This document shows, in pieces, positions 17,563-26,452 of a stretch of DNA of 64,000 nt. The translations under genes and the position numbers were made by a program. The stretch's first letter is position 1; the number at the start of each line of letters is the position of its first letter. Origin of the DNA: Faecalicatena orotica (GTDB taxonomy: Bacteria; Bacillota; Clostridia; Lachnospirales; Lachnospiraceae); NCBI RefSeq assembly GCF_003149245.1, contig NZ_QGDL01000005.1, forward strand, positions 186,001-250,000, given 5' to 3'. The notes under the pieces are model-generated. The model was not told the DNA's origin, ran no database searches, and was given only the letters and a program-made list of their open reading frames with translations.

Positions 17563-17565
17563 TCA
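17547..17565. promoter_or_regulatory. 19-bp perfect palindrome, probable operator
   Basis: TGATTCATA-A-TATGAATCA is perfectly symmetric and covers the -10 of the lactonase promoter, between the divergent symporter and lactonase genes. Its core ATTC-N7-GAAT fits the T-N11-A pattern bound by LysR-type regulators, and a LysR gene lies in this gene set at 21106. Confidence 0.65.
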
Positions 17566-17644
17566 GGACTTGCAACTATTGGCTGATATATTTTCCTTTT
17601 CTTCGTGTATTCTGAAAAAAAGAAAAGAAAGGAGCAGCAGAATC

Positions 17645-18811
17645 ATGGACAAGAATTTAGTATTTATGTATGTCAGTTCCTGGGCAGAGCACGGCGGTGT
17701 TCCGGGCCTGGGACAGTATACGTTTGATCAGCAAAACGGAGAGATCAGGTTTGTCAGGCAGATCAGTAATAAGGAGTCGTTTAACGGCTCATATATTGAC
17801 AGCCGGAAAAACAAACTGTATGTGAACAACGAGGTCATGCATTTCATGGGTGCACCCTGCTCTTCCGGGCGTATTTTCATATATGATTTAGACCCCGTAA
17901 GCGGCGAAGCAAAGGAAAATATGAGACTTGTTACGGAGTGCCCCAATCCGGCTTATGTTACGGTAGATCCAACCGGGATGTATTTATTTGAGGCACATCA
18001 TTCATTCCCAATGGGAGTAGCGGTTCATAGAAGAAGCGCGGACGGTACAATAGAAACAGAAGTGACTTATGCGGAGGCCGATCTGCAGGTATACAGCCTG
18101 AATGAAGCCGGGAATCCGGTGCGCCTGGTAGAAAATGTCAATCACGGGGACGAAACCGGAAAGAAGGAAGCACATCCGCACTGTGCGGTATTTTCGCCCT
18201 CCGGGAAGCTGATTGCAGTGGCAGACAAGGGAAATGGGTTCCTGTATCTGTATTCATTTGACTACAATCAAAAAAGGTTAAGACTGCTGAGCAGGACATT
18301 AACAGATACCGGGAATGCCTCTCCGCGATATGTCGTATTCCACCCGGAAAAACCGTATCTTTTTGTGAACCATGAGGCGTCATACGACGGCAAATGTTAT
18401 GTGACGGCCTTTCGTTATGAGGAAGACGGAAATGTGGAAAAAATCTGTATAGAAAATGCACTGGACCAGAGTCTTCCTGTAAAGAAAACGACGAGGCTGG
18501 AGCAGCAGGGGTTTGTGATTGATCCCGAAGGAAGGTACCTGTATACATTAATCAATGCGGCCGATGTCATCGCAGTGATGGCGATCGATCAGGAGAGCGG
18601 GGCTTTAACACGGATTCAGAATCTTGCGGTGCCCGGGAACCGGCCGAGAGGCCTGGCGATTTCCCCGAATGGAAGGTATATCGTGTCAGCCTGCCTGGTC
18701 GGCGGTGAACTGACTTCCTACGAGATCGCAAAGGATGGTACGTTATCAGCCGCCTGCCAGGGGCCGGTACAGCCGGGGGCATCGTATATATCCTTTTACT
18801 GTCCGGAATAG
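17645..18811 (+). CDS. Lactonase-family beta-propeller protein (6-phosphogluconolactonase-like)
   Basis: A 388-residue protein of the YbhE/Pgl seven-bladed beta-propeller family, cytoplasmic by lack of a signal. Blade signatures recur: NPAYVTVDPTGMYLFEAHH, HPHCAVFSPSGKLIAVADKG, SPRYVVFHPEKPYLFVNHE, RPRGLAISPNGRYIVSA. Relatives hydrolyse sugar lactones such as 6-phosphogluconolactone. It is the first gene of a set with an MBL hydrolase, an alpha/beta hydrolase and a LysR regulator, so a sugar-derived lactone is a plausible substrate, though this is inference. AAAGGAGC precedes the ATG. Confidence 0.8.
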   Translation: MDKNLVFMYVSSWAEHGGVPGLGQYTFDQQNGEIRFVRQISNKESFNGSYIDSRKNKLYVNNEVMHFMGAPCSSGRIFIYDLDPVSGEAKENMRLVTECPNPAYVTVDPTGMYLFEAHHSFPMGVAVHRRSADGTIETEVTYAEADLQVYSLNEAGNPVRLVENVNHGDETGKKEAHPHCAVFSPSGKLIAVADKGNGFLYLYSFDYNQKRLRLLSRTLTDTGNASPRYVVFHPEKPYLFVNHEASYDGKCYVTAFRYEEDGNVEKICIENALDQSLPVKKTTRLEQQGFVIDPEGRYLYTLINAADVIAVMAIDQESGALTRIQNLAVPGNRPRGLAISPNGRYIVSACLVGGELTSYEIAKDGTLSAACQGPVQPGASYISFYCPE

Positions 18812-18820
18812 GAGGCAAAT

Positions 18821-19726
18821 ATGAAAAGTGTAAAATTAATTGATTTTTCCAGCAGACATGAGCAGTATATTCAGAATCCGGACGGCTCATTCAGCCATAT
18901 GGATGAAGCATACTTTGAGTCGGTGAAAACAGCCCCGGGGACGTGGAGAATTCTCAGTTCAGGAGATTTCTCTTATCTTGTGGAGGGAGAAAATGAAGCG
19001 CTTGCAATTGATACGGGCTACGGGGCCGGAAATATCCGTGAATATATGCAGAGCCTTACCGAAAAACCAGTCAAATCAGTGGTGAATACCCATGATCATT
19101 TTGACCATACGGCGAATAACGGTTATTTTGAACAGGCATTTATGTCGCAGGAGACAGGGCGTCTGGCGACGATTCCTTCCCCCAGCTTTGCGGGAATTAC
19201 ATTTCCGCAGGATTATAAGCGGATTATCATCGGGGAAGGATACATTTTTCATCTGGGGGAACGGGATCTGGAGGTTTTTGCGTTTCCGGACCATGCAGCC
19301 GGCAGCATTGTACTGCTGGACCGCCGGGAGAGGCTTCTGTTCTCCGGAGATGAGCTTACAGAAGGAGAAAAGCATCTGAACGGGGGGCTTACCTCTTTTG
19401 CGGAAAATTTAAGAAAACTTGCGGCACACCGTGGGGAGTTTGATACATTATGTGCAGGTCAGGGACACTTTGACGCAGCTGTCATTGACAGACTGCTGGC
19501 ATGTGCGGAATACATTTTAGACGGACACGAGGGAGAAATTCCCCGCCCCCATAAGTTCAGGCTGCCGGAAATCACGGCACCTGACGGCAGCCGGGCCTAT
19601 CACAGGCAGATGCCGCATCCTGAAGATATGCATTTTGACGGGGAAGGGGCAGATATGTCCTATCTGCGCCGGGTAGAATATGCAGGGACGAGTATCACGT
19701 ATGACATTCGATTGAGAGAAAAATAA
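18821..19726 (+). CDS. MBL-fold metallohydrolase
   Basis: A 301-residue metallo-beta-lactamase-fold hydrolase. The metal motif THDHFDH (H91, H93, D95, H96) is intact, followed by an FPDHAAGSIVLLD block with the next metal-binding His, FSGDEL with the bridging Asp, and a distal His in AGQGHFD. Both metal sites therefore look complete. There is no signal peptide. MBL enzymes hydrolyse thioesters, lactones or phosphoesters; which applies here is unknown. AGGAGG lies before the ATG, nine bases after the lactonase stop, so the genes are co-transcribed. Confidence 0.85.
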   Translation: MKSVKLIDFSSRHEQYIQNPDGSFSHMDEAYFESVKTAPGTWRILSSGDFSYLVEGENEALAIDTGYGAGNIREYMQSLTEKPVKSVVNTHDHFDHTANNGYFEQAFMSQETGRLATIPSPSFAGITFPQDYKRIIIGEGYIFHLGERDLEVFAFPDHAAGSIVLLDRRERLLFSGDELTEGEKHLNGGLTSFAENLRKLAAHRGEFDTLCAGQGHFDAAVIDRLLACAEYILDGHEGEIPRPHKFRLPEITAPDGSRAYHRQMPHPEDMHFDGEGADMSYLRRVEYAGTSITYDIRLREK

Positions 19727-19755
19727 GAGAAAATGAAGACAGGAAGGAAATCATT

Positions 19756-21012
19756 ATGAACAGTCAATATTATGAAATAAAAAATAAATATATACAACTA
19801 ACCCACCGTCAGGGCGGTGTGGTCTATGAACCGGTCCGTCAGGAGGAACGTGCAGGCACGGGGATTGTACTGATGCATTCGGACGGAGACTACTATGGGT
19901 TCATTCCGGCACCAGAGCTTGCTAAAAGAGGATTTACAGTGGTGGCATCCAATGTAGGGGAATCCAGAGGGCCTTTTGAGGATAAACTGGAGGATGTCGG
20001 GAGAGCCCTGGAATATATGCAGTCGTATGAGGGAATCCAGAGGACTGTGCTTCTGGGGCACAGTGGGGGCGCCACTCTGATGAGCGCATATCAGGCAGTT
20101 GCAGAGAACGGAGTTTCTATATTTCAGGATGAACACCGGATTGTGAAGATGAGAGACATGAAGAAGCTGCCACAGGCGGATGCGGTGATGCTGCTGGATT
20201 CAAACTGGGGAAATGGCGTTATGACGCTGGTAAGTCTGGAGCCGGGGATTACAGCTCAGACATCAAGCCGCAGCCTGAAGCCCGGATTTGACCTGTTTGA
20301 TCCGAAAAACGGATTTCATCCGGAGGGCTCCCGGTACTCCGATGAATTTGTTGCGAATTACCACAAAGCGCAGGAGGAACGCAACAACGCATTGATAGCA
20401 TATGCTCTGGAGCGGCTGGAGCAGATTGAAGCAGGTGCCGGTGATTTTGATGACGATGAACCGTTTATTATTGCCGGCGGCTCACAGATTGCACCGAATA
20501 ATAAACTGTTCCCGCAGGATATCCGGTATTTATCCCACACGCAGGAAAAATATGACTTAATCCATGCAGACGCAGCCGTAACAAATGAGGTGATCTGTTC
20601 TCTGAGAAGCCCGCACTTCGATAAGAATATGGTGACAATGAATAAATTCGCCACAGATATCACAACAATCCGTACATATTTGACCTGCTCCTGCGTCCGC
20701 ACGAAGGGATTCGGATATGACAGCACCCATATGTCCGGTATTGACTGGGATTCCTCTTTCAGCTGCACGCCGGGAAATATCCGGCATGTGAGGGTCCCTC
20801 TTTTGATTATGGGGATGACGGGAAGCTATGAATTTCTGGCTGCTGAAGAAATATATAAGCAGGCACCGGGAAAGGATAAAACGATCGCATTTGTAGAAGG
20901 CGCATCTCATAATTTTACCCCACAGGAGGACGCAAAGGGGTACCCGTTTGGAGATACAGTGAAGAACTGTTTTGACTACATTGCAGTCTGGCTGGATAAA
21001 CTGGGGGCCTAG
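19756..21012 (+). CDS. Alpha/beta-fold hydrolase
   Basis: A 418-residue serine hydrolase. The nucleophile elbow is GHSGG with S103. The C-terminal catalytic His is probably in EGASHNFTP. An inserted lid-like region covers roughly residues 150-320. No signal peptide is visible, so it is cytoplasmic. It may act on an ester or amide made by, or feeding, the adjacent lactonase and MBL enzymes. GGAAGGAA precedes the ATG. The substrate cannot be assigned. Confidence 0.78.
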   Translation: MNSQYYEIKNKYIQLTHRQGGVVYEPVRQEERAGTGIVLMHSDGDYYGFIPAPELAKRGFTVVASNVGESRGPFEDKLEDVGRALEYMQSYEGIQRTVLLGHSGGATLMSAYQAVAENGVSIFQDEHRIVKMRDMKKLPQADAVMLLDSNWGNGVMTLVSLEPGITAQTSSRSLKPGFDLFDPKNGFHPEGSRYSDEFVANYHKAQEERNNALIAYALERLEQIEAGAGDFDDDEPFIIAGGSQIAPNNKLFPQDIRYLSHTQEKYDLIHADAAVTNEVICSLRSPHFDKNMVTMNKFATDITTIRTYLTCSCVRTKGFGYDSTHMSGIDWDSSFSCTPGNIRHVRVPLLIMGMTGSYEFLAAEEIYKQAPGKDKTIAFVEGASHNFTPQEDAKGYPFGDTVKNCFDYIAVWLDKLGA

Positions 21013-21105
21013 AGTGTAAATCTGCCTGTTGAAATACAGAAAGAGATTCTGGTATACTGGTATCAACAATGTGGTGGTTTTACGAAAGAGGGTAGAGGTT
21101 AGGGT

Positions 21106-21996
21106 ATGGAGACAAAAAATATTCAGGACTTTCTGGCACTGGCAGAGCTGGGGAGCTCTTACGCAGCAGCAGAGAAGCTGTTTGTATCGCAGTCCACTCT
21201 GGTACGTCACATCCAGTCTTTTGAGGAGGAGTTTGGCATCACGCTGTTTGACAGGACAAGGACTGGCTTTGTGCTGAATGAGGCGGGCAAGACATTTCTT
21301 CCATATGCGAAAAAGATTGCATTTGCACAGCAGCAGTGCTATAAGGCGCTGCACCATGAAGATGAGGAAAGCAATGTCATAAAGATTACGGCATTCGGTA
21401 AAATCATCGATCTGCTGATCGATTTTAAGAAGAAATATCCACAGTATACGCTGGAATATTATCATCCGGAGCATGCCGATATGAAGCTGCGTGAGGGACT
21501 TCTGGATGTTGTTTTTATGGCTGGGGCAGATAATCTGGATAATGAACTCGTGCTGTATCCTTTTATGAGCATCCGCATGCTTGCAGTTGTATATGATTCC
21601 CACCCGTTGGCAGACAAAGGCGCCGTATCGCTTGAAGAACTGAAGGATGAGAAGTTCGTTGCCATGACAGAGGATGCCACATTCAGCGATATGTTTATGG
21701 AGTTTTTTAACAAGCTTGGATTTACACCAGACATTACGGCCACGGCGCCGGTGGGGAATGATGTGCTTAAGATGGTAGAACAAAAGATTGGCATTGCGCT
21801 GATCCACGGAACACCAGAGTATGCTCCCAGCCGTCCGGGCCTGAAAATTCTGGATATTGTGCCAAATATAGAGTACAATATCGCTATGTGCTACCGCAAT
21901 GACGGAAGTCTGTCCAAAGCGGCAGAATCATTTATCAGGTTTGCAAAGAAATGGAAGATAAACAATAAAGATATCAATCAAACACTATTAGAATAA
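21106..21996 (+). CDS. LysR-type transcriptional regulator
   Basis: A 296-residue regulator with an N-terminal winged helix-turn-helix (about 1-60, with SSYAAAEKLFVSQSTLVRHI as the recognition region) and a C-terminal periplasmic-binding-like effector domain from about residue 90. It lies between a hydrolase set and an opp-type transporter, both read in the same direction. Candidate T-N11-A sites are at 17547-17565 and 22100-22114. It probably senses a metabolite of this region. Confidence 0.88.
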   Translation: METKNIQDFLALAELGSSYAAAEKLFVSQSTLVRHIQSFEEEFGITLFDRTRTGFVLNEAGKTFLPYAKKIAFAQQQCYKALHHEDEESNVIKITAFGKIIDLLIDFKKKYPQYTLEYYHPEHADMKLREGLLDVVFMAGADNLDNELVLYPFMSIRMLAVVYDSHPLADKGAVSLEELKDEKFVAMTEDATFSDMFMEFFNKLGFTPDITATAPVGNDVLKMVEQKIGIALIHGTPEYAPSRPGLKILDIVPNIEYNIAMCYRNDGSLSKAAESFIRFAKKWKINNKDINQTLLE

Positions 21997-22013
21997 AGAT
22001 AGGCATATTATAC

Positions 22014-22044
22014 AGAAGTCTGGTTTCACCAGGCTTCTTTTTTT
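22014..22044 (+). terminator. Rho-independent terminator after lysR
   Basis: AGAAGTCTGG (22014-22023) and CCAGGCTTCT (22029-22038) form a 10-bp stem with a TTTCA loop, followed by seven T residues. Confidence 0.85.
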
Positions 22045-22099
22045 GTGATATATAGAAAAAACTGCTGCACATAAAAATAAAATAAAGTAAAAATGCACA

Positions 22100-22114
22100 A
22101 TGCGTTTTGCGCAT
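22100..22114. promoter_or_regulatory. Candidate LysR-type (T-N11-A) operator before the opp operon
   Basis: ATGCG-TTTTG-CGCAT is a 15-bp imperfect palindrome with perfect 5-bp arms that meets the T-N11-A rule. It lies about 100 bases downstream of the lysR stop and 73 bases upstream of the next gene. Confidence 0.4.
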
Positions 22115-22186
22115 CACAGCATCCAGATTGTGAAGTAACAAAAGCAGGAGACATATGGTAAATTCATTTTAGGGCAAGGAAACAGC

Positions 22187-22888
22187 ATGAAAAATTCAGG
22201 TACGGGAGGGATTAATTTGGCGGATAAAAAGTGGATAAGCCATACAAACCGGAGACTGAGACAGAAGCTATATGAACGGGATGCAGATTTCAGAGGATTT
22301 CACAGCCATTCTTACCACAAGCATTTTGAGGATTATACGGAATATCGGAGAATGGGTGCCAATGGAAGGATGAAACTGGTTCGGGAATATACCGGTGTCT
22401 GGTACAGACAAAAGCTATCGCTGTGTCCGTATCTGCTGATACGAATCCTGTACGTACTATTGTCGGCAGATATGGTATTTATGCTGATCCAGGCAGGATG
22501 CAGGTTAGCCCCTACAGCCTGGTATCTGACAATCTCGGAATTCATGACTGTTCTTGTGCTGACAGCACTTAGTTATATACTGCTGATCAACTATGTGTTC
22601 GCTCCCAGGGCGATGACTGTCGGGCAATATAAAAGTGCATCCGTTTCTCTGGGCAGGATTTCGCTGGCCGCGGCAGGATGCTTTGCCGCGGATGCGTTGT
22701 TTGTACTGCTGTCTTTTTCTCAGAGCCAGACAGGATCGGGAAAAGGTACAGTTATGGCGGCAGCACAATTTTTAGCATGTGTGCTGTCCGCACTTGCAAT
22801 GTCCGCTATAGAGAGGCGTGTTCCTTATGAAGTGAGCACTGCGGCAGAGCCCCACGGGGATGACGGGGTACCGATCACAGTGGATTAA
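22187..22888 (+). CDS. Four-helix membrane protein of unknown function
   Basis: I do not recognise this 233-residue protein. It has a charged N-terminal part rich in Tyr and His (about 1-80), then four hydrophobic segments (about 85-105, 112-135, 150-175, 185-205) and a short acidic tail. Two starts are possible: ATG 22187 with AAGGA before it, or TTG 22217 preceded by a better GGGAGGG (22204-22210). It is the first gene before an oligopeptide-type ABC operon, with 48 bases between its stop and the binding-protein start, so it is probably part of that transcript and may assist transport or sensing. Confidence 0.6.
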   Translation: MKNSGTGGINLADKKWISHTNRRLRQKLYERDADFRGFHSHSYHKHFEDYTEYRRMGANGRMKLVREYTGVWYRQKLSLCPYLLIRILYVLLSADMVFMLIQAGCRLAPTAWYLTISEFMTVLVLTALSYILLINYVFAPRAMTVGQYKSASVSLGRISLAAAGCFAADALFVLLSFSQSQTGSGKGTVMAAAQFLACVLSALAMSAIERRVPYEVSTAAEPHGDDGVPITVD

Positions 22889-22936
22889 ACAGCCGTCTTG
22901 AGAAATCATTTATTCAATCAAAGGAGGAAAAATGAA

Positions 22937-24562
22937 ATGAAGAAAAAAATGTTAGCATTACTTTTGGCCGTTTCGATGACAGTTACACTGGCAGCATGCG
23001 GTTCCGTAACGAACAAGGGGTCAGATTCGAAAAGCTCAGGTACGTCTGCGGAAGTGGACAGCGGGGATGCAAAAAGCCACATTCTGGAGAACGGACGTTA
23101 TGATAAGCTGGTCGTGGCAATCTCGGAAGATCCACAGGATCTGGAAGGGGACGATGTCAATCTGGGATCAAGATATTACTGGATTTATGGCATTTATGAG
23201 TCTCTCTTTGACATGGCAGATGACAATTCCGGGGAGCTGGTCCCATGTATGGCAGAATCATACGAGCCTTCAGAAGACGGAACATCCTGGACAGTCAAGC
23301 TGCACAATGACATCACGGACTGGGAAGGAAATAATATTACGGCAAATGATGTGAAATATTGTTTTGAAAAAATTATTGCAGCCGGGCAGGCGATCCGCTT
23401 TGATTATTATGACTCCATCGAAGTAATTGATGACTATACCTTTAAAATGAACTGGAAGGAAGTGCCGCCGGCTATTTCAGAAATTGAATTTCCACTGGTA
23501 CGAACCCTGATTTTTTCACAGAAGGCCTATGAGGACCACGGCGGGATGGCAACGACTCCGGTCGGGACAGGCTGCTATAAGGTGACGGACTTTGTGACCG
23601 GTTCCAAAGTTGTGATGGAAGCAAATGACGATTACTGGGGACTGAAGTATCAGGACCAGCTGACGGGACGCCACAAAGCTACGGTTCAGACGCTGGAACT
23701 GGATGTAGTAACAGAATCTTCAACGGCAGTTGTCGGATTGGAAAACGGAACACTGGATGTGTGCAGTTATGTGCCGCTTGCGGATGAAGAAAAGTTTACC
23801 TCTGATCCACGCTATAAAGTAGAAGAAGTCGTACAGGGCGATTACTGGTATATTGCTCCAAACGGGCAGCGAATGGGAGAAGATTTAAGAAAAGCGGTTT
23901 ATTATGCAATAGACAATCAGGCTGTCTCAACGGCAATGGGCGGACAGTATGTCCCATCCACATCCCTTGGCAATTCTGCATATGCAGATTATGATGAAGC
24001 CCTGGAATTAGACGGAACCTATATTACGGATTATGATGTGGACAAAGCAAAGGATTATCTGGATAAAGCCGGTTATAAAGGGGAAACACTGAAACTTATC
24101 TGCGTAAACAATGAGACGGCCACAGCGGCAGCGCAGATGATACAGGTGCTGCTAGAACAGGCTGGCATCAAGCTGGAGATCAATGCGGTAACAAATGACA
24201 CCTATAATACAATGACAAGTCCAACGTATTCGGACCAGTGGGATATGATGATCAACACAATCGGAGGACCGAGCATGGTAGGCTCATGGCACCTGCTGAT
24301 GGATAATGAAGTAAACAACGGGCTTACATTTTCACTGATTGAGGATTCGAAGCTTCAGGAACTGTATGAGACAGCGACTGCAGATGCAACCCATGATACG
24401 GAGCATATGCGCGAGGTTCTGGACTATGTAATTGATAAGGGATATCTGTATTCGATTGCAAATGTCAGTACCGCACTTGTCTATACGGCTAATATGGAAG
24501 AGATGTATTACCGCGAAGGATATTACACTCCGGGTGCAGCAAAATTTATTGGACAGGAATAA
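22937..24562 (+). CDS. ABC transporter substrate-binding lipoprotein, family 5 (peptide/nickel/opine type)
   Basis: A 541-residue extracellular solute-binding protein. The N-terminus is a lipoprotein signal with lipobox LAAC (C21), followed by a Ser/Gly-rich linker. The SBP_bac_5 fold is recognisable from YGIYESLFD, LHNDITDWEGNNITANDVKYCFEKI and TTPVGTGCYKVTDF. It delivers peptides or related solutes to the permeases encoded next. AAGGAGG precedes ATG 22937; an out-of-frame ATG at 22933 is not the start. The Opp/Dpp-type operon continues for four genes. Confidence 0.92.
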   Translation: MKKKMLALLLAVSMTVTLAACGSVTNKGSDSKSSGTSAEVDSGDAKSHILENGRYDKLVVAISEDPQDLEGDDVNLGSRYYWIYGIYESLFDMADDNSGELVPCMAESYEPSEDGTSWTVKLHNDITDWEGNNITANDVKYCFEKIIAAGQAIRFDYYDSIEVIDDYTFKMNWKEVPPAISEIEFPLVRTLIFSQKAYEDHGGMATTPVGTGCYKVTDFVTGSKVVMEANDDYWGLKYQDQLTGRHKATVQTLELDVVTESSTAVVGLENGTLDVCSYVPLADEEKFTSDPRYKVEEVVQGDYWYIAPNGQRMGEDLRKAVYYAIDNQAVSTAMGGQYVPSTSLGNSAYADYDEALELDGTYITDYDVDKAKDYLDKAGYKGETLKLICVNNETATAAAQMIQVLLEQAGIKLEINAVTNDTYNTMTSPTYSDQWDMMINTIGGPSMVGSWHLLMDNEVNNGLTFSLIEDSKLQELYETATADATHDTEHMREVLDYVIDKGYLYSIANVSTALVYTANMEEMYYREGYYTPGAAKFIGQE

Positions 24563-24620
24563 TTCACTAATTCTGGCAGGCATATGCTTTCCGGGTTAGA
24601 TAAAAAACAGGAGGAGTCCT

Positions 24621-25568
24621 ATGTTTCGATATATTGTCAAAAGAATATTGATGATGATCGTCATTCTATGGTGCGCCGGTGTGGTAATATTTACGTTGAC
24701 ATATCTGGTTCCCGGAGATGTTGCAAGCCTGATGCTGGGAAAAGAAGCCACTGTAGAAGTAATTAATCAAAAACGAACGGTGCTTGGACTGGACCAGCCA
24801 TATCTGGTCCAGCTGGGCAGATATATGTATGATACTTTTATACGATTAGATTTCGGGGATTCCTGGATATTCAGCAGCTCTGTCATGGCAGAGCTCGCGG
24901 TCCGGCTCCCGAGAACGCTGCTGATCGGACTTTCCGCTATGGTGCTGAACGTTACGATCGGTACGCTCCTTGGCATATTTGCAGGAACACATGAGGGGAA
25001 ATGGCAGGATTCTCTTGTGATGATAATTGCTATGGTGTTCATATCAGCTCCGGACTTTTTTGTGGCGCTGCTTTTGATCCTTTTGTTCTCCCTGAAGCTG
25101 GGGTGGCTCCCTGCATATGGCATTGAGAGTATGGCCTGCTATATTCTTCCGATCATCTCGTGTGCACTCGGCGGAATCGCAGTGAATGCAAGGCAGGCGC
25201 GCTCCAGTATGCTGGAGGTGATCCGGGCGGACTTTGTAACAACGGCCAGGGCTAAGGGACAGAAAGAAAAAGTGATCACGAGAAAGCATATGCTTCCAAA
25301 TGCCATGATGCCGATTATAACAGGCGTAGGGGGCGGACTTGCCATGGTAGTTGCAGGTTCTCCCGTGATTGAATCTGTATTCTCAATCCCAGGTGTGGGC
25401 GCCTACATGCTTGCAGGTGTCAATCAGCACGATTATCCGGTGGTGCGGGCATGTGTTATCTTTTTTGCACTGTTCTGCTCCGTGGCAATCCTGATTATGG
25501 ACCTGTGCTATGCCTTTCTTGATCCGAGGATCAAGGCCCAGTACAGCAAAGGAAAGAAGGTGAAGTAG
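24621..25568 (+). CDS. ABC transporter permease, DppB/OppB type
   Basis: A 315-residue inner-membrane permease with about six helices. The N-terminal RYIVKRILMMIVILWCAGVVIF segment and the TYLVPGD motif are typical of OppB/DppB. The EAA-loop motif is seen in ARAKGQKEKVITRKHMLPNA, which contacts the ATPase. It pairs with the following DppC-like permease; that start directly abuts this stop. GGAGG precedes the ATG. Confidence 0.92.
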   Translation: MFRYIVKRILMMIVILWCAGVVIFTLTYLVPGDVASLMLGKEATVEVINQKRTVLGLDQPYLVQLGRYMYDTFIRLDFGDSWIFSSSVMAELAVRLPRTLLIGLSAMVLNVTIGTLLGIFAGTHEGKWQDSLVMIIAMVFISAPDFFVALLLILLFSLKLGWLPAYGIESMACYILPIISCALGGIAVNARQARSSMLEVIRADFVTTARAKGQKEKVITRKHMLPNAMMPIITGVGGGLAMVVAGSPVIESVFSIPGVGAYMLAGVNQHDYPVVRACVIFFALFCSVAILIMDLCYAFLDPRIKAQYSKGKKVK

Positions 25569-26435
25569 ATGTCAAAGACCAGAAAGGTACATAAACAGAG
25601 TCAGACGCTGGAATTCTTTCAGCGCATGACAAAGGCATTCAGTGCAAAACTCGGGATTATCCTTCTGGCACTCATTGTCCTGGTCTGTTTGGCCGGTCCG
25701 TTCTTTTCCCCATATGAAGTGAACGGCGTGGACCTGGCTAATATGTATTCCGGCCCATCCTCACAGCATCTGCTGGGATGCGATTCGATGGGGAGGGACT
25801 TGTTCACCCGTCTGATGTATGGAGGGCGGTATTCACTGGCACTGGGAATCTGTGCTTCATTATTCGGGGCGGCAGTGGGCGTCATCATCGGGTCTATCGG
25901 CGGATATTTTGGCGGCATGACCGAGACGGTTATTATGAGGCTGATGGATGTATGGTCAGCACTTCCGGGGACCATGCTTTGTATTCTTGTTTCCAGTGCA
26001 ATGGGCTCAGGATTCTTCGCAACCGTGCTTGCCCTTACGGTGGGAGGCGTGCCGGGAACCGTCCGGATGATACGCGGCCAGATTCTGTCGGAGCGGTCCA
26101 GGGAATATATAGAAGCGGCCCAGTCTATTAACTGCAGTAATCTTTCTATTATGTTTAAGCATCTGCTTCCGAATGTCATACAGCCGATTATCGTGACTAT
26201 GACAATGGGAATCGGCTCCTGCATCATTATGGCAGCCTCTCTTTCCTACATCGGATTGGGAATACAGCCGCCGAATCCGGAATGGGGCGCCATGCTTTCC
26301 GAAGGGCGCGCTTATATCAGGACGTATCCGCATCTGATACTGGTTCCGGGGATTATCATTGCTTTGGCGGTGTTTGCAATCAATCTGATGGGTGACGGCG
26401 TGCGCGATGCACTGGATCCAAAACTGAGAGACTGA
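25569..26435 (+). CDS. ABC transporter permease, DppC/OppC type
   Basis: A 288-residue permease, partner of the upstream DppB-like subunit. It carries the OppC N-terminal segment (AKLGIILLALIVLVCLAGPFF), the HLLGCDSMGRDLFTRLMYGGR motif and an EAA loop (EAAQSINCSNLSIMFKHLLPN). The start codon follows immediately after the previous stop (TAG-ATG), implying coupled translation. Confidence 0.92.
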   Translation: MSKTRKVHKQSQTLEFFQRMTKAFSAKLGIILLALIVLVCLAGPFFSPYEVNGVDLANMYSGPSSQHLLGCDSMGRDLFTRLMYGGRYSLALGICASLFGAAVGVIIGSIGGYFGGMTETVIMRLMDVWSALPGTMLCILVSSAMGSGFFATVLALTVGGVPGTVRMIRGQILSERSREYIEAAQSINCSNLSIMFKHLLPNVIQPIIVTMTMGIGSCIIMAASLSYIGLGIQPPNPEWGAMLSEGRAYIRTYPHLILVPGIIIALAVFAINLMGDGVRDALDPKLRD

Positions 26436-26452
26436 TAAAAGGAGGAGACAAG

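Noticed and set aside
20557-21807. A 416-codon open frame on the minus strand
   Set aside because: It lies antisense to the alpha/beta hydrolase and lysR, has no ribosome-binding site or family motif, and its Cys/His-rich composition is typical of a shadow frame.
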